A program made the translations under genes and the position numbers. Positions 1 to 9,562 of a stretch of 64,000 nucleotides of DNA are shown one piece after another. This DNA comes from Thermomonas sp. XSG (GTDB taxonomy: Bacteria > Pseudomonadota > Gammaproteobacteria > Xanthomonadales > Xanthomonadaceae): assembly GCF_014678725.1 (NCBI RefSeq), contig NZ_CP061497.1, forward strand, positions 434,001 to 498,000, written 5' to 3'. The notes beneath the pieces are model-generated. The model had not been told where the DNA came from and did no database searches. It worked only from the letters and a program-made list of their open reading frames with translations. Positions within the stretch are counted from its first letter, which is position 1. Each line of letters begins with the position of its first letter.

Positions 1-97
1 CCGTCTTCGCCGCCTTTCGGCTGCCACCGACCTCGGATACCGCTTTCGCCACCTGCGATCAGACCTCAGGAAATTCCCATAGGCCTTTGATAATACG

Positions 98-2265
<2,168 letters not shown>

Positions 2266-2275
2266 GATCCTGCCA

Positions 2276-2301
2276 GTCATTCCCGCCAGCGCGGGAATGA
2301 C
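2276..2301. repeat. dRS3-like inverted repeat (ATTCCC-N8-GGGAAT)
   Basis: A perfect 11-bp stem, GTCATTCCCGC, with loop CAGC and the exact complement. Its core fits ATTCCC-N8-GGGAAT. Copies with this core are known as dispersed repeats in several proteobacteria (dRS3 in Neisseria), and GTCATTCCCGC stems are common between genes in xanthomonads. It fills the short gap between trxB and the next gene. No T-run follows, so it is not a canonical intrinsic terminator on the plus strand, although the hairpin could stabilise or end the trxB transcript. Confidence 0.6.
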
Positions 2302-2310
2302 CATGGACAG

Positions 2311-3459
2311 ATGAACGGCTTCCGGATTCATCGCCGGCTTTCCGATCTCCCCGCAGCCGTCTGGGATGCGCTGCACGACGGCCACAATCCCTTCGTCGCG
2401 CATGGCTTCCTGTGCGGGCTGGAAGCCACGGGCTGCCTGCGCGACGACTGGGGCTGGACGCCGCTCCACCTTGGCCTGTGGGAGGGCGAAACGCTGATCG
2501 CCGCCGCGCCGGGCTATCTCAAGACCAACTCGCACGGCGAATTCGTATTCGACCAGGCTTGGGCGCAGGCGTATGCGCAGCACGGCTTGGACTACTACCC
2601 GAAATGGCTGTGCGCGGCGCCCTACTCGCCGGTGACCGGTCCCCGCCTGCTGGCGCGGGGCGAAATGGCAAAGCGACGCTTGCTCGAGGCGATCACCGGC
2701 TTTGCCGGACGGTCCGGCCTGTCCTCGGCGCACATCAACTTCCATGACGAGGCCGATGAAGCCCTGTTCGGCGATGACTCGCCGGGCGAACGCTGGCTGC
2801 TGCGCGAAGACATCCAGTACCACTGGCGCAACGAGGCCGGCTGGGCCACGTTCGAGGATTACCTCGGCGCCATGGATCGCAAGCATCGCAGGAACATCCG
2901 TCAGGAACGGCGCAGGGTCCACGAGGCCGGGATTTCCTTCCGCATCGTCCATGGCGATGATGCGTTGGAAAGCGATCTGGCGGCGATGCACCGCTTCTAC
3001 CTGCAGACCTTCGCCGAGTACGGCAACTGGCCGGCGCTGACATTGGATTTCCTGCGCCACCTCGCCCGAGCGATGCCGCGCCAGCTGGTCATCGTGTTGG
3101 CCGAACGCGAGGGCGCGGCGATCGCCGCCGCACTGTGCCTGCGCGGCGGCAACACCCTGTACGGACGCTACTGGGGCGCCGCGGAACCGCACCCCGGCCT
3201 GCATTTCGAGACCTGCTACTACCAGGGCATCGACTACTGCCTGCGCGAAGGCCTGACCCGCTTCGAGCCGGGCGCGCAGGGCCGCCACAAGATCGCCCGC
3301 GGCTTCCTGCCGACGCTGGTGCGCAGCCGCCACCACGTCGTCGATCCGCGCTTCGCCCGCGCCCTGCGCGACTGGTGCGCGGAAGAACGCCGCGAGGTAC
3401 GGCAGCACCTGCAGCAGTTGCGGGCACATTCTCCATTCCGCGACGATGCGCCGGCATGA
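2311..3459 (+). CDS. DUF482/FemAB-like acyltransferase family protein
   Basis: A 382-residue soluble protein of the GNAT-like family annotated as peptidoglycan biosynthesis/recognition (PF04339, DUF482). Visible family features are the N-terminal NPFVAHGFLCGLE segment, WTPLHLGLW, the central MDRKHRRNIRQERRRV basic stretch and the C-terminal FEPGAQGRHKIARGFLP motif. The family has an acyl-CoA N-acyltransferase fold and resembles FemAB aminoacyl transferases, but its substrate is not established. It overlaps aat by four bases (ATGA), so the two are probably co-translated. Since Aat also moves amino acids from tRNA to an acceptor, a link to aminoacyl-tRNA is tempting, but that is inference. Confidence 0.8.
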   Translation: MNGFRIHRRLSDLPAAVWDALHDGHNPFVAHGFLCGLEATGCLRDDWGWTPLHLGLWEGETLIAAAPGYLKTNSHGEFVFDQAWAQAYAQHGLDYYPKWLCAAPYSPVTGPRLLARGEMAKRRLLEAITGFAGRSGLSSAHINFHDEADEALFGDDSPGERWLLREDIQYHWRNEAGWATFEDYLGAMDRKHRRNIRQERRRVHEAGISFRIVHGDDALESDLAAMHRFYLQTFAEYGNWPALTLDFLRHLARAMPRQLVIVLAEREGAAIAAALCLRGGNTLYGRYWGAAEPHPGLHFETCYYQGIDYCLREGLTRFEPGAQGRHKIARGFLPTLVRSRHHVVDPRFARALRDWCAEERREVRQHLQQLRAHSPFRDDAPA

Positions 3460-4196
3460 CCTTGCACCTCTTCGAACTGGACCCCGCCCCCGACTCGCCG
3501 TTCCCCTCGGTCGAGCTGGCGCTGGACGACCCCGACGGACTGCTCGCCTTCGGCGGCGATCTGTCACCCACGCGTTTCCTCAATGCCTACCGCAGCGGCA
3601 TCTTCCCGTGGTTTTCCGAAGGCGAACCTATCCTGTGGTGGAGTCCCTCGCAGCGGGCGGTGTTCCGCAGCGACGGCGTGCACCTGCCCTCGCGCCTGCG
3701 CCGGCGGTTGCGCAACAGCGGCTGGACGGTGCGCGCCGACAGCGCCTTCGCACGGGTCGTCGCCGGCTGCGCCGCACCGCGCGAAGGACAAAGTGGCGGC
3801 ACCTGGATCACCGCCGGCATGCAGGCGGCGTACCTCACCCTGCACCGACTCGGCCACGCCCACAGCATTGAAGTGTTTGATGCCGAAGACCGGCTGATTG
3901 GCGGACTGTTCGGCCTGTCGTTCGGCCACATGTTCTGTGGCGACAGCATGTATTCGACCGAATCCGGCGCGTCCTCGCTGGCGCTGGCGGCGCTGGCATC
4001 ACGGTTGCACGGCTGGGGCTGGCCGCTGCTGGATGCGCAGGTGCCCAATCCGCATACCCGCCGTTTGGGGGTGGAAACCTGGCCGCGCGGCGATTATCTG
4101 GCCGCGCTTGAAAGCCTGCGCGAGCTGCCCGCCACGCCGGGAAACTGGCACGAACGATTCGGCGAATGGCCCGCTTCGGCGCTGGCCGCCACCTGA
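3456..4196 (+). CDS. aat: Leucyl/phenylalanyl-tRNA-protein transferase
   Basis: Adds Leu or Phe from aminoacyl-tRNA to N-terminal Arg or Lys of proteins, making them N-degron substrates for ClpS/ClpAP. The 246-residue product shows the family hallmarks: GLLAFGGDLSPTRFLNAYRSGIFPWF near the N-terminus, ILWWSPSQRAVF, GTWIT...AYLTLHRLGHAHSIE, GGLFGLSFGHMFCGDSMYS and the C-terminal DAQVPNPHTRRLG. The start was chosen at the ATG that overlaps the stop of the preceding gene (ATGA). The start and length agree with the family (about 230-250). Placement just before infA is a conserved gammaproteobacterial neighbourhood. Confidence 0.95.
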   Translation: MTLHLFELDPAPDSPFPSVELALDDPDGLLAFGGDLSPTRFLNAYRSGIFPWFSEGEPILWWSPSQRAVFRSDGVHLPSRLRRRLRNSGWTVRADSAFARVVAGCAAPREGQSGGTWITAGMQAAYLTLHRLGHAHSIEVFDAEDRLIGGLFGLSFGHMFCGDSMYSTESGASSLALAALASRLHGWGWPLLDAQVPNPHTRRLGVETWPRGDYLAALESLRELPATPGNWHERFGEWPASALAAT

Positions 4197-4212
4197 ACGA
4201 TTAACGGGATTT

Positions 4213-4241
4213 TTGCAAGACCCGGCCTGACGTGGCAGAAT
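4213..4241 (+). promoter_or_regulatory. Candidate sigma70 promoter for infA
   Basis: TTGCAA (4213-4218) and CAGAAT (4236-4241) are separated by exactly 17 bases, in the gap between aat and infA and about 65 bases before the infA ATG. Both hexamers are partial matches to the consensus. This is pattern-based only. Confidence 0.4.
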
Positions 4242-4306
4242 GTCGGACTTTCGGGCCCCATATCCATGGCGCCCTCCCCAGATACAGGACACGCTCCGGC
4301 AGACAC

Positions 4307-4525
4307 ATGGCGAAAGACGACGTCATCGAATTCGAAGGCACGATCTCCGAAACCCTCCCGAACACCATGTTCCGGGTGAAGCTGGAGAACGGCCACGAGA
4401 TCATCGCCCACATCTCCGGCCGCATGCGCAAGAACTACATCCGCATTCTGACCGGCGACCGGGTCAAGGTGGAAATGACGCCTTACGACCTGACCAAGGG
4501 CCGGATCACCTACCGCCATCGCTGA
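4307..4525 (+). CDS. infA: Translation initiation factor IF-1
   Basis: IF-1 binds the ribosomal A site during initiation. The 72-residue product ([19 protein letters not shown] to GRITYRHR) is exactly the standard length and is a single S1/OB-fold. The frame is open 25 codons upstream, but the ATG giving MAKDDVIE is the universal family start. It stands alone between its probable promoter and a strong intrinsic terminator, so it is likely monocistronic. Confidence 0.97.
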   Translation: MAKDDVIEFEGTISETLPNTMFRVKLENGHEIIAHISGRMRKNYIRILTGDRVKVEMTPYDLTKGRITYRHR

Positions 4526-4558
4526 ACCGCACCGGTTCGCCCGACGGATTTCTTCCCG

Positions 4559-4580
4559 AAACGCCCCGCAAGGGGCGTTT
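4559..4580 (+). terminator. Intrinsic terminator after infA
   Basis: A 9-bp perfect stem AAACGCCCC with loop GCAA and GGGGCGTTT, ending in TTT, 34 bases after the infA stop codon. The A-run on the 5' side would also allow weak function on the opposite strand. Confidence 0.75.
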
Positions 4581-4667
4581 CGCATTGGTGCCTGCCGTTG
4601 ACCTGCATCAGGGGGCGGCGACGCACGCCGGCGCAGACTGCAGGCCTGTCAGCAGCGGAGCCCACCC

Positions 4668-5600
4668 GTGTCCACGCGCCATCCCGGCATCGCGTCCAGC
4701 ATCCTCGACGCCATCGGCGAAACCCCGCTGCTGGAGATCGACGGCGTCCTCGCCAAGTGCGAGTTCCTCAATCCATCCGGCTCGATCAAGGCGCGCATTG
4801 CCCGCTACATCGTCGAACGCGCCGAACAGGAAGGGCTGCTCAAGCCCGGCGACACCATCGTCGAAGCCACCAGCGGCAACACAGGAAACGCCTTCTCGAT
4901 GGTCGCCGCGGTCAAGGGCTATCGGATGCTCGTGGTGATGCCGGAAGGCCTGTCCGGCGAACGCGTGGCGATTTCCCGCGCATTCGGCGCGGAGGTGCTG
5001 TTCTGCGGCAACTTCCACGTCAACGCCGCGCTGGAACGCGCGCGCGAACTCGGCCGCCAGCCCGGCTACTTCTTCCCCGGCCAGTTCGAGAACGAATGGA
5101 ACGTGGACGAGAACCGCAGCTGGCTTGGCCAGGAGCTGCTTGCCCAGCTCGGCGGGCGGGTGCCGGACGCATTCGTGCACGGGGTGGGCACCGGCGGCAC
5201 ACTGATCGGGGTCGGTCAGGCGTTGCGCGCCGTGAATCCTGACGTGCGCCTGTTCGCGATGGAACCTGCTGAATCGCGCACCATCCTGTGCGGCGAGGTG
5301 GCGTTGCACAAGATCGAGGGCATCTCCGACGGCTTCATCCCGGCCATCTATGCCCGCCACCGCGAACTGGTCGATGCGACCATCAGCATTTCCAGCGAGG
5401 ACGCGGTGGCGCAGATGCGTGCGCTGGCACGTGAACACGGCCTGCTGTGCGGCCCCAGCTCGGGCGCCCACCTGCTGGCGGCCCGCCGCATCATGTCGCA
5501 GCACCCGGAACTGCGGACCGTACTCACCATCCTCGACGACGAAGGCGAGAAATACCTGCACGATTTCCACATGCAGCCGGTGCCCCCTCCCCGCGCGTGA
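4668..5600 (+). CDS. PLP-dependent cysteine synthase family protein
   Basis: A 310-residue fold-type II PLP enzyme of the cysteine synthase/cystathionine beta-synthase family. Visible motifs are NPSGSIKARIA near residue 44, holding the Schiff-base lysine, the substrate loop TSGNTGN, the phosphate-binding GTGGTLIG and the C-terminal CGPSSGAHL. The lysine loop is KAR, where classical CysK/CysM have KDR, so it is a divergent paralogue. The acceptor (O-acetylserine, homocysteine or another amino acid) cannot be told from sequence. The start is a GTG with GGAG seven bases upstream. It stands alone between the infA terminator and a diguanylate cyclase gene, so context gives no help. Confidence 0.82.
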   Translation: MSTRHPGIASSILDAIGETPLLEIDGVLAKCEFLNPSGSIKARIARYIVERAEQEGLLKPGDTIVEATSGNTGNAFSMVAAVKGYRMLVVMPEGLSGERVAISRAFGAEVLFCGNFHVNAALERARELGRQPGYFFPGQFENEWNVDENRSWLGQELLAQLGGRVPDAFVHGVGTGGTLIGVGQALRAVNPDVRLFAMEPAESRTILCGEVALHKIEGISDGFIPAIYARHRELVDATISISSEDAVAQMRALAREHGLLCGPSSGAHLLAARRIMSQHPELRTVLTILDDEGEKYLHDFHMQPVPPPRA

Positions 5601-5769
5601 ACCCCGCAAGGCACGGCACAGCCCGCGCACCGGCGGCCGGGAGAGGGCCGCCGCACGCCGTCGCCACGCACGACCGGTTGCCAATCCCCGATACGTCTAG
5701 TATGAAGACCCGGCACCGTGGCCCGATCCACTCCGGCTGTCCAGCGCTTCATCCCCGACGAGACCCTAC

Positions 5770-8700
5770 GTGCTGCACAACCGGCCGCGCATATCCCTGA
5801 TCCAACGGCTGTCCCTGAGCATCTGGGGGTTGTTCCTCGCCCTTCTGCTGCTGCTGTCCGCGCTGGGGTACTTGGCCATGCGGATGGCTGTGGACAGGAT
5901 CGTGCCGATGGTCGCCAGGCACGCGGTTGAACTGCGTGCAGACGCCAGCGAGGGGTTGTTCCTGCAAGCCGAGCAGAGCGTGCAGCGGCTGCAGCAGGAT
6001 CTGCTGCGGCGGCTGTCCCAAGCCGACCACGACGCCACCCTGGCACGCTTTGATGCCCTGTTCGCGCGCAGCGCCGACGGCCTGTGGCGGTTGCGCCCCG
6101 AGCTGGTGGATGCGCAGCACGCGCCCACGCTGTACCTGCACCAGCCGCCCCAAGGGTTGAGCGATTCCGCTCGCCTGCGTGCCGTCGCCGCCTACGACCT
6201 GCTGCGCGAACAGGGGCCGGCGCTGGCGCCACCGTTTTTCTCGGTCTACATGGATTTCGTCGAAGACGGGCTGATGGTCTATGCCCGCGGAATCGACTGG
6301 GGCAGCAGCGCCGATGCCGCCGCCACCAACACCGGCTATCCGACCATGCAGGGCTCGGAGCCACGCCGCAATCCGCAACGCAAGGTGTTCTGGACACCGG
6401 TGTACTTCGACCGGCAGGCCGCCACCTGGATGGTGTCGGTGATCAAGCCGCTGGACTGGCATGGCCAGTGGGTCGGCACCATCGGGCACGATGTCTCGGT
6501 GCAGACGCTGATCGACCGCACTGCGGCCAGCCATGCAGACGAAGGCGTCCAACTGGTGATGAGCGCCGAAGGCGACCTGATCGCCCACCCGCAGCTCGCC
6601 CGGCGCATCGCTGCCGCCGATGGCCAGCTGAAGATCGCCACACTCCGGGACCCGATGCTGGACCAGGTGCAGCGCATGGTCGCCAGCGCGGGCACCGATA
6701 CCGGCGCCGGCCGTACCGCGGACGGCAGCCAGTGGGTGGCGTGGTCGAAGATCCACGGGCCGGGCTGGTTCCAGATCTACCTGCTGCCGCAGTCGCGGAT
6801 CAACCACCTGCTGATGTGGGGTCTGGGCGCCCTGTTCTGCATCGGCATCGCCGGCCTACTGCCGGCGATGTGGCTGCTGCGCCGCCGCGTGCACCGCCTG
6901 TTCGCGGTGCCGCTGAAGCGGCTGGCGGTGGCGGTCGATGAGCTCGGCCAGGGAGGTGAACCTCGCCCCATCGCCATGGGCAGTCGTGACGAACTGGGCC
7001 GGCTGGCAGATGCCTTCGACGACATGGTGGAGGAACTCGTCCAGCAGCGTGCCCTGCAGTTCGCCCATGCCCAGGCCTTGCAGACCGAGGTCGACGAGCG
7101 CCGCCAGTTCATGACCCGGCTGGAAGAGGAACGCGCCCGCCTGCTGGCGCTGCTAGGAGCAATGAACCTTGGCATCGTGTTCGTCAGCAGCGGCAACCGC
7201 GTCACCTACTGCAACGCGGCATTCCTGTCGATCTGGGAGCTGCCCGCGGGCACCACGGTGGTCGGCCGCAGCACCCGCGAAGCGCTGGAGATCGCCAGGC
7301 GCCTGATGGTGGACCCGCAGTCGGTGCTGGCCCACCTCGAGGACTCGCTGACCGACCAGCAGCGCCCGCGGCAAATGGAAATACGCCTGTTCGACGACCG
7401 CATCCTCATGCACAACTCCTATCCGGTGCATGACGGCCACGGCCATTTCATCGGCCAGCTGTGGGTGCAGGAGGACGTGACCCGCGAACGCCAGACCGAG
7501 GCCCAGCTCACCCGCCTGGCCGAGCACGATGCGCTGACGGCCCTCTACAACCGCCACCGTTTCGGCGACGAGCTGGCGCGGTTCTTCCACGACGCCGAAC
7601 GCATCCCGGCGCAGGCCGCGCTGCTGTTCTTCGACCTCGACGAATTCAAGTACATCAACGACACCTTCGGCCATCGCGCCGGCGACGCGGTGCTCAACCG
7701 GGTGGCGATCGAGCTGCGCACCCTTGTCCGTGCGGGCGATATCCTGTTCCGCCTCGGTGGTGACGAGTTCGCCGTGCTGATGCCCCATGCCAGCCAGGAC
7801 GATGCCGAGCACCTGGCCGAGAGGATCGTGCGACGCATCTCGCAGACGCCGATGGCGATGCAGGACCAGACCGTGCGCCTGACCGCCAGCCTCGGCATCG
7901 CGCACTACCCCACCCATGCCGGCAACGCGGAAGAACTTGTCGCCCACGCCGATACCGCGATGTACCAGGCCAAGCACACCGGCAAGAACCGGTGGAAGGT
8001 CTACCGCATCGACCGCGACACCTCGCGTGAAATGGCCGGGCGGCTGGCCTGGAACGACCGCATCGCACGGGCACTGGAGAACGGCCACCTGCAACTGCAT
8101 TTCCAGGGCGTCTACCGCGCCGGCAACGGCCACCTCGCCCACCTGGAAGCGCTGCTCCGGATGAAGGACGAAGCCGCGCCGGGCCAGCTGATCATGCCTG
8201 GGCAATTCATCGACCAGGCCGAAAAGAGCGGCAAGATCCTGGAGATCGACCGCTGGGTGATCAACGAGGCCATCCGCCTGCTGGCCGCCCATCCGCACCT
8301 GCCGGCCATGGCCATCAACATCTCCGGCCGCTCGTTCGACGACCCCGACCTGCCCGCCTACATCACCGCACAGCTGCAGCGGCAGCACGTCTCACCCAAG
8401 CGGCTGCTGGTGGAGCTGACCGAAACCTCGGCGGTGTCCGACATGGGCGATGCCGCGCGCTTCATCGCCGCGCTGCGCCGCACCGGCTGCCCGATCTGCC
8501 TGGACGATTTCGGCACCGGGTTCGCATCGTTCGCCTACCTCAAGCACCTGCAGGCCGACATCCTCAAGATCGACGGCATGTTCATCCGCGACCTGCCGCT
8601 GGAGCGCGACAACCAGGTGTTTGTGCGGGCCATCATCGAGGTCGCGCACGGCATGGGCAAGCAGGCGGTCGCCGAGTTCGTGGAAGACGGCAAGACCCTG

Positions 8701-8808
8701 CTGATGCTCCGCGAAATGGGCGTGGACATGGTCCAGGGCTACCACCTCGACCGCCCCAAGGCGGACCATCCGGCGTTCCGCCTGCAGGCGTCAGCGCAGC
8801 GCCCCTGA
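5770..8808 (+). CDS. Membrane sensor GGDEF-EAL cyclic-di-GMP protein
   Basis: A 1012-residue inner-membrane protein for cyclic-di-GMP turnover. Order: short N-terminus, TM helix about 18-38, a periplasmic Cache-like sensor of about 300 residues, TM helix about 348-372, HAMP, a PAS-like domain about 455-575, GGDEF at about 662 (FRLGGDEF) and EAL from about 793 (LEALLRM). The cyclase site is intact, and RAGD five residues before it fits the inhibitory I-site. The EAL domain keeps NISG, ELTE, DDFGTG, LKID and AEFVED, so phosphodiesterase activity is plausible. The net output cannot be predicted. The start is a GTG. Upstream in-frame alternatives are limited and the TM helix follows directly. Confidence 0.88.
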   Translation: MLHNRPRISLIQRLSLSIWGLFLALLLLLSALGYLAMRMAVDRIVPMVARHAVELRADASEGLFLQAEQSVQRLQQDLLRRLSQADHDATLARFDALFARSADGLWRLRPELVDAQHAPTLYLHQPPQGLSDSARLRAVAAYDLLREQGPALAPPFFSVYMDFVEDGLMVYARGIDWGSSADAAATNTGYPTMQGSEPRRNPQRKVFWTPVYFDRQAATWMVSVIKPLDWHGQWVGTIGHDVSVQTLIDRTAASHADEGVQLVMSAEGDLIAHPQLARRIAAADGQLKIATLRDPMLDQVQRMVASAGTDTGAGRTADGSQWVAWSKIHGPGWFQIYLLPQSRINHLLMWGLGALFCIGIAGLLPAMWLLRRRVHRLFAVPLKRLAVAVDELGQGGEPRPIAMGSRDELGRLADAFDDMVEELVQQRALQFAHAQALQTEVDERRQFMTRLEEERARLLALLGAMNLGIVFVSSGNRVTYCNAAFLSIWELPAGTTVVGRSTREALEIARRLMVDPQSVLAHLEDSLTDQQRPRQMEIRLFDDRILMHNSYPVHDGHGHFIGQLWVQEDVTRERQTEAQLTRLAEHDALTALYNRHRFGDELARFFHDAERIPAQAALLFFDLDEFKYINDTFGHRAGDAVLNRVAIELRTLVRAGDILFRLGGDEFAVLMPHASQDDAEHLAERIVRRISQTPMAMQDQTVRLTASLGIAHYPTHAGNAEELVAHADTAMYQAKHTGKNRWKVYRIDRDTSREMAGRLAWNDRIARALENGHLQLHFQGVYRAGNGHLAHLEALLRMKDEAAPGQLIMPGQFIDQAEKSGKILEIDRWVINEAIRLLAAHPHLPAMAINISGRSFDDPDLPAYITAQLQRQHVSPKRLLVELTETSAVSDMGDAARFIAALRRTGCPICLDDFGTGFASFAYLKHLQADILKIDGMFIRDLPLERDNQVFVRAIIEVAHGMGKQAVAEFVEDGKTLLMLREMGVDMVQGYHLDRPKADHPAFRLQASAQRP

Positions 8809-8873
8809 TCACTCCGGGCGGCTCCCGTTTTATGGCGCCCGGGGGGGCCGCCATCCGCGTCAGGCAACAAAAA

Positions 8874-8897
8874 ACCCCAGCCGCGGACGGCTGGGGT
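8874..8897 (-). terminator. Intrinsic terminator facing left (original tRNA terminator?)
   Basis: Perfect 10-bp stem ACCCCAGCCG, loop CGGA on the plus strand, preceded by an A-tract at 8866-8874, so on the minus strand the hairpin is followed by TTTTTT. It lies seven bases beyond a sequence that reads as a tRNA 3' end ending CCACCA on the minus strand. I infer it is the pre-integration terminator of the tRNA now completed at 19509-19584. It can also stop transcripts leaving the head operon. Confidence 0.65.
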
Positions 8898-8904
8898 CTG
8901 TATT

Positions 8905-8918
8905 TGGTGGGCCAGGGA
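8905..8918 (-). other. Candidate attL: remnant tRNA 3' end
   Basis: TGGTGGGCCAGGGA matches TGGTGGAGCCAGGGA at the 3' end of tRNA-Ala (19509-19523) apart from one missing base. On the minus strand it reads TCCCTGGCCCACCA, and a terminator follows, as after a tRNA. Imperfect identity means the exact crossover site is uncertain. Confidence 0.45.
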
Positions 8919-8980
8919 CGCCGGAACAACGACCGTAACCTGCTGTTTTGCGCGGAATTGCGGGGCTGTAGAAATGTGGA

Positions 8981-9000
8981 TGCCCCCAAGAGTGCCCCCA
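8981..9000. repeat. TGCCCCCA direct repeats, probable integrase arm sites (left)
   Basis: Two copies of TGCCCCCA at 8981-8988 and 8993-9000, 12 bases apart. The same octamer pair with the same 12-base spacing occurs at the right end (19366 and 19378). Repeated short motifs inside both ends of an integrated element are typical of tyrosine integrase arm-type binding sites. Confidence 0.55.
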
Positions 9001-9036
9001 GAATGCCTAGATGCTGGCGCACAGCTACGGACAGAA

Positions 9037-9068
9037 AGCCCCCGCCAGCGCTCGGCATGGCGGGGGCT
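9037..9068 (-). terminator. Terminator of the head/packaging operon
   Basis: Perfect 11-bp stem AGCCCCCGCCA / TGGCGGGGGCT with a 10-base loop. On the minus strand it is followed by TTTCTGT. It lies about 160 bases downstream of the last head gene and reads in the direction of the operon. A second tight palindrome, CTAGGCC-AG-GGCCTAG, lies between it and the gene (9093-9108). Confidence 0.65.
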
Positions 9069-9229
9069 GATACTTGGTCACGATGCCAGGATCTAGGCCA
9101 GGGCCTAGCCGCAACGCGGAACAACATCGCCCAAGCTGCTGCGGTTTTTCATGGGGCGGCACTCGCAGCCAATCCGCCACCGGTCGGGAAGAGAACCCAC
9201 GCGGGCCCGAGCCGGCAACTCCCCGCGTC

Positions 9230-9553
9230 CTATTGCAATCGCTTGACGTACAACAGCAGCTCCCGATTCCGGGTGCGGATGTTCTGCGCGCTCACGATCT
9301 CGAACGCCTCGCCATCGACCAGCACCCGGTGGCGCGCGCTCACGCCGTCACGCCAGCGCATGGTGACCTTGGCGGCGATCTCGCTCTGCGCCTCAGCCGC
9401 GGCGATGAACTCGCGGCCCAGCAGCGGCTCGACCTTGGCGAACGCTTCGGCATAGGTGGTCCAGGCGGTCACGGTCTCGCCGTCCGGGCCCCGCGTCGTG
9501 GTCAGGCTCTGCAGCTGGATTTTCGTGTTCAGCTCTTGGGCGGTGAATGCCAT
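9230..9553 (-). CDS. Phage head closure (head-tail adaptor) protein
   Basis: A 107-residue protein of the SPP1 gp16 / HK97 gp7-like head closure family, which caps the connector after DNA packaging and offers the docking surface for the tail. The small beta-barrel pattern is visible: KIQLQS, DGETVTAWTTYAEAFAKVEPL, a charged middle and a final ...HRVLVDGEAFEIVSAQNIRTRNRELLLYVKRLQ-type strand. GAGGAACG precedes the ATG. It is the last gene of the operon, ten bases after terL. In a satellite that steals tails this protein must fit the helper's tail completion protein, so it is a key compatibility determinant. Confidence 0.8.
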   Translation of the reverse strand: MAFTAQELNTKIQLQSLTTTRGPDGETVTAWTTYAEAFAKVEPLLGREFIAAAEAQSEIAAKVTMRWRDGVSARHRVLVDGEAFEIVSAQNIRTRNRELLLYVKRLQ

Positions 9554-9562
9554 GTGCGTTCC

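Noticed and set aside
8633-9127. Frame resembling the upstream reading of an integrase, a possible second integrase remnant
   Set aside because: The resemblance is only the translated TGGGGGCA repeats, which are binding sites rather than coding remnants; no catalytic motif is present.
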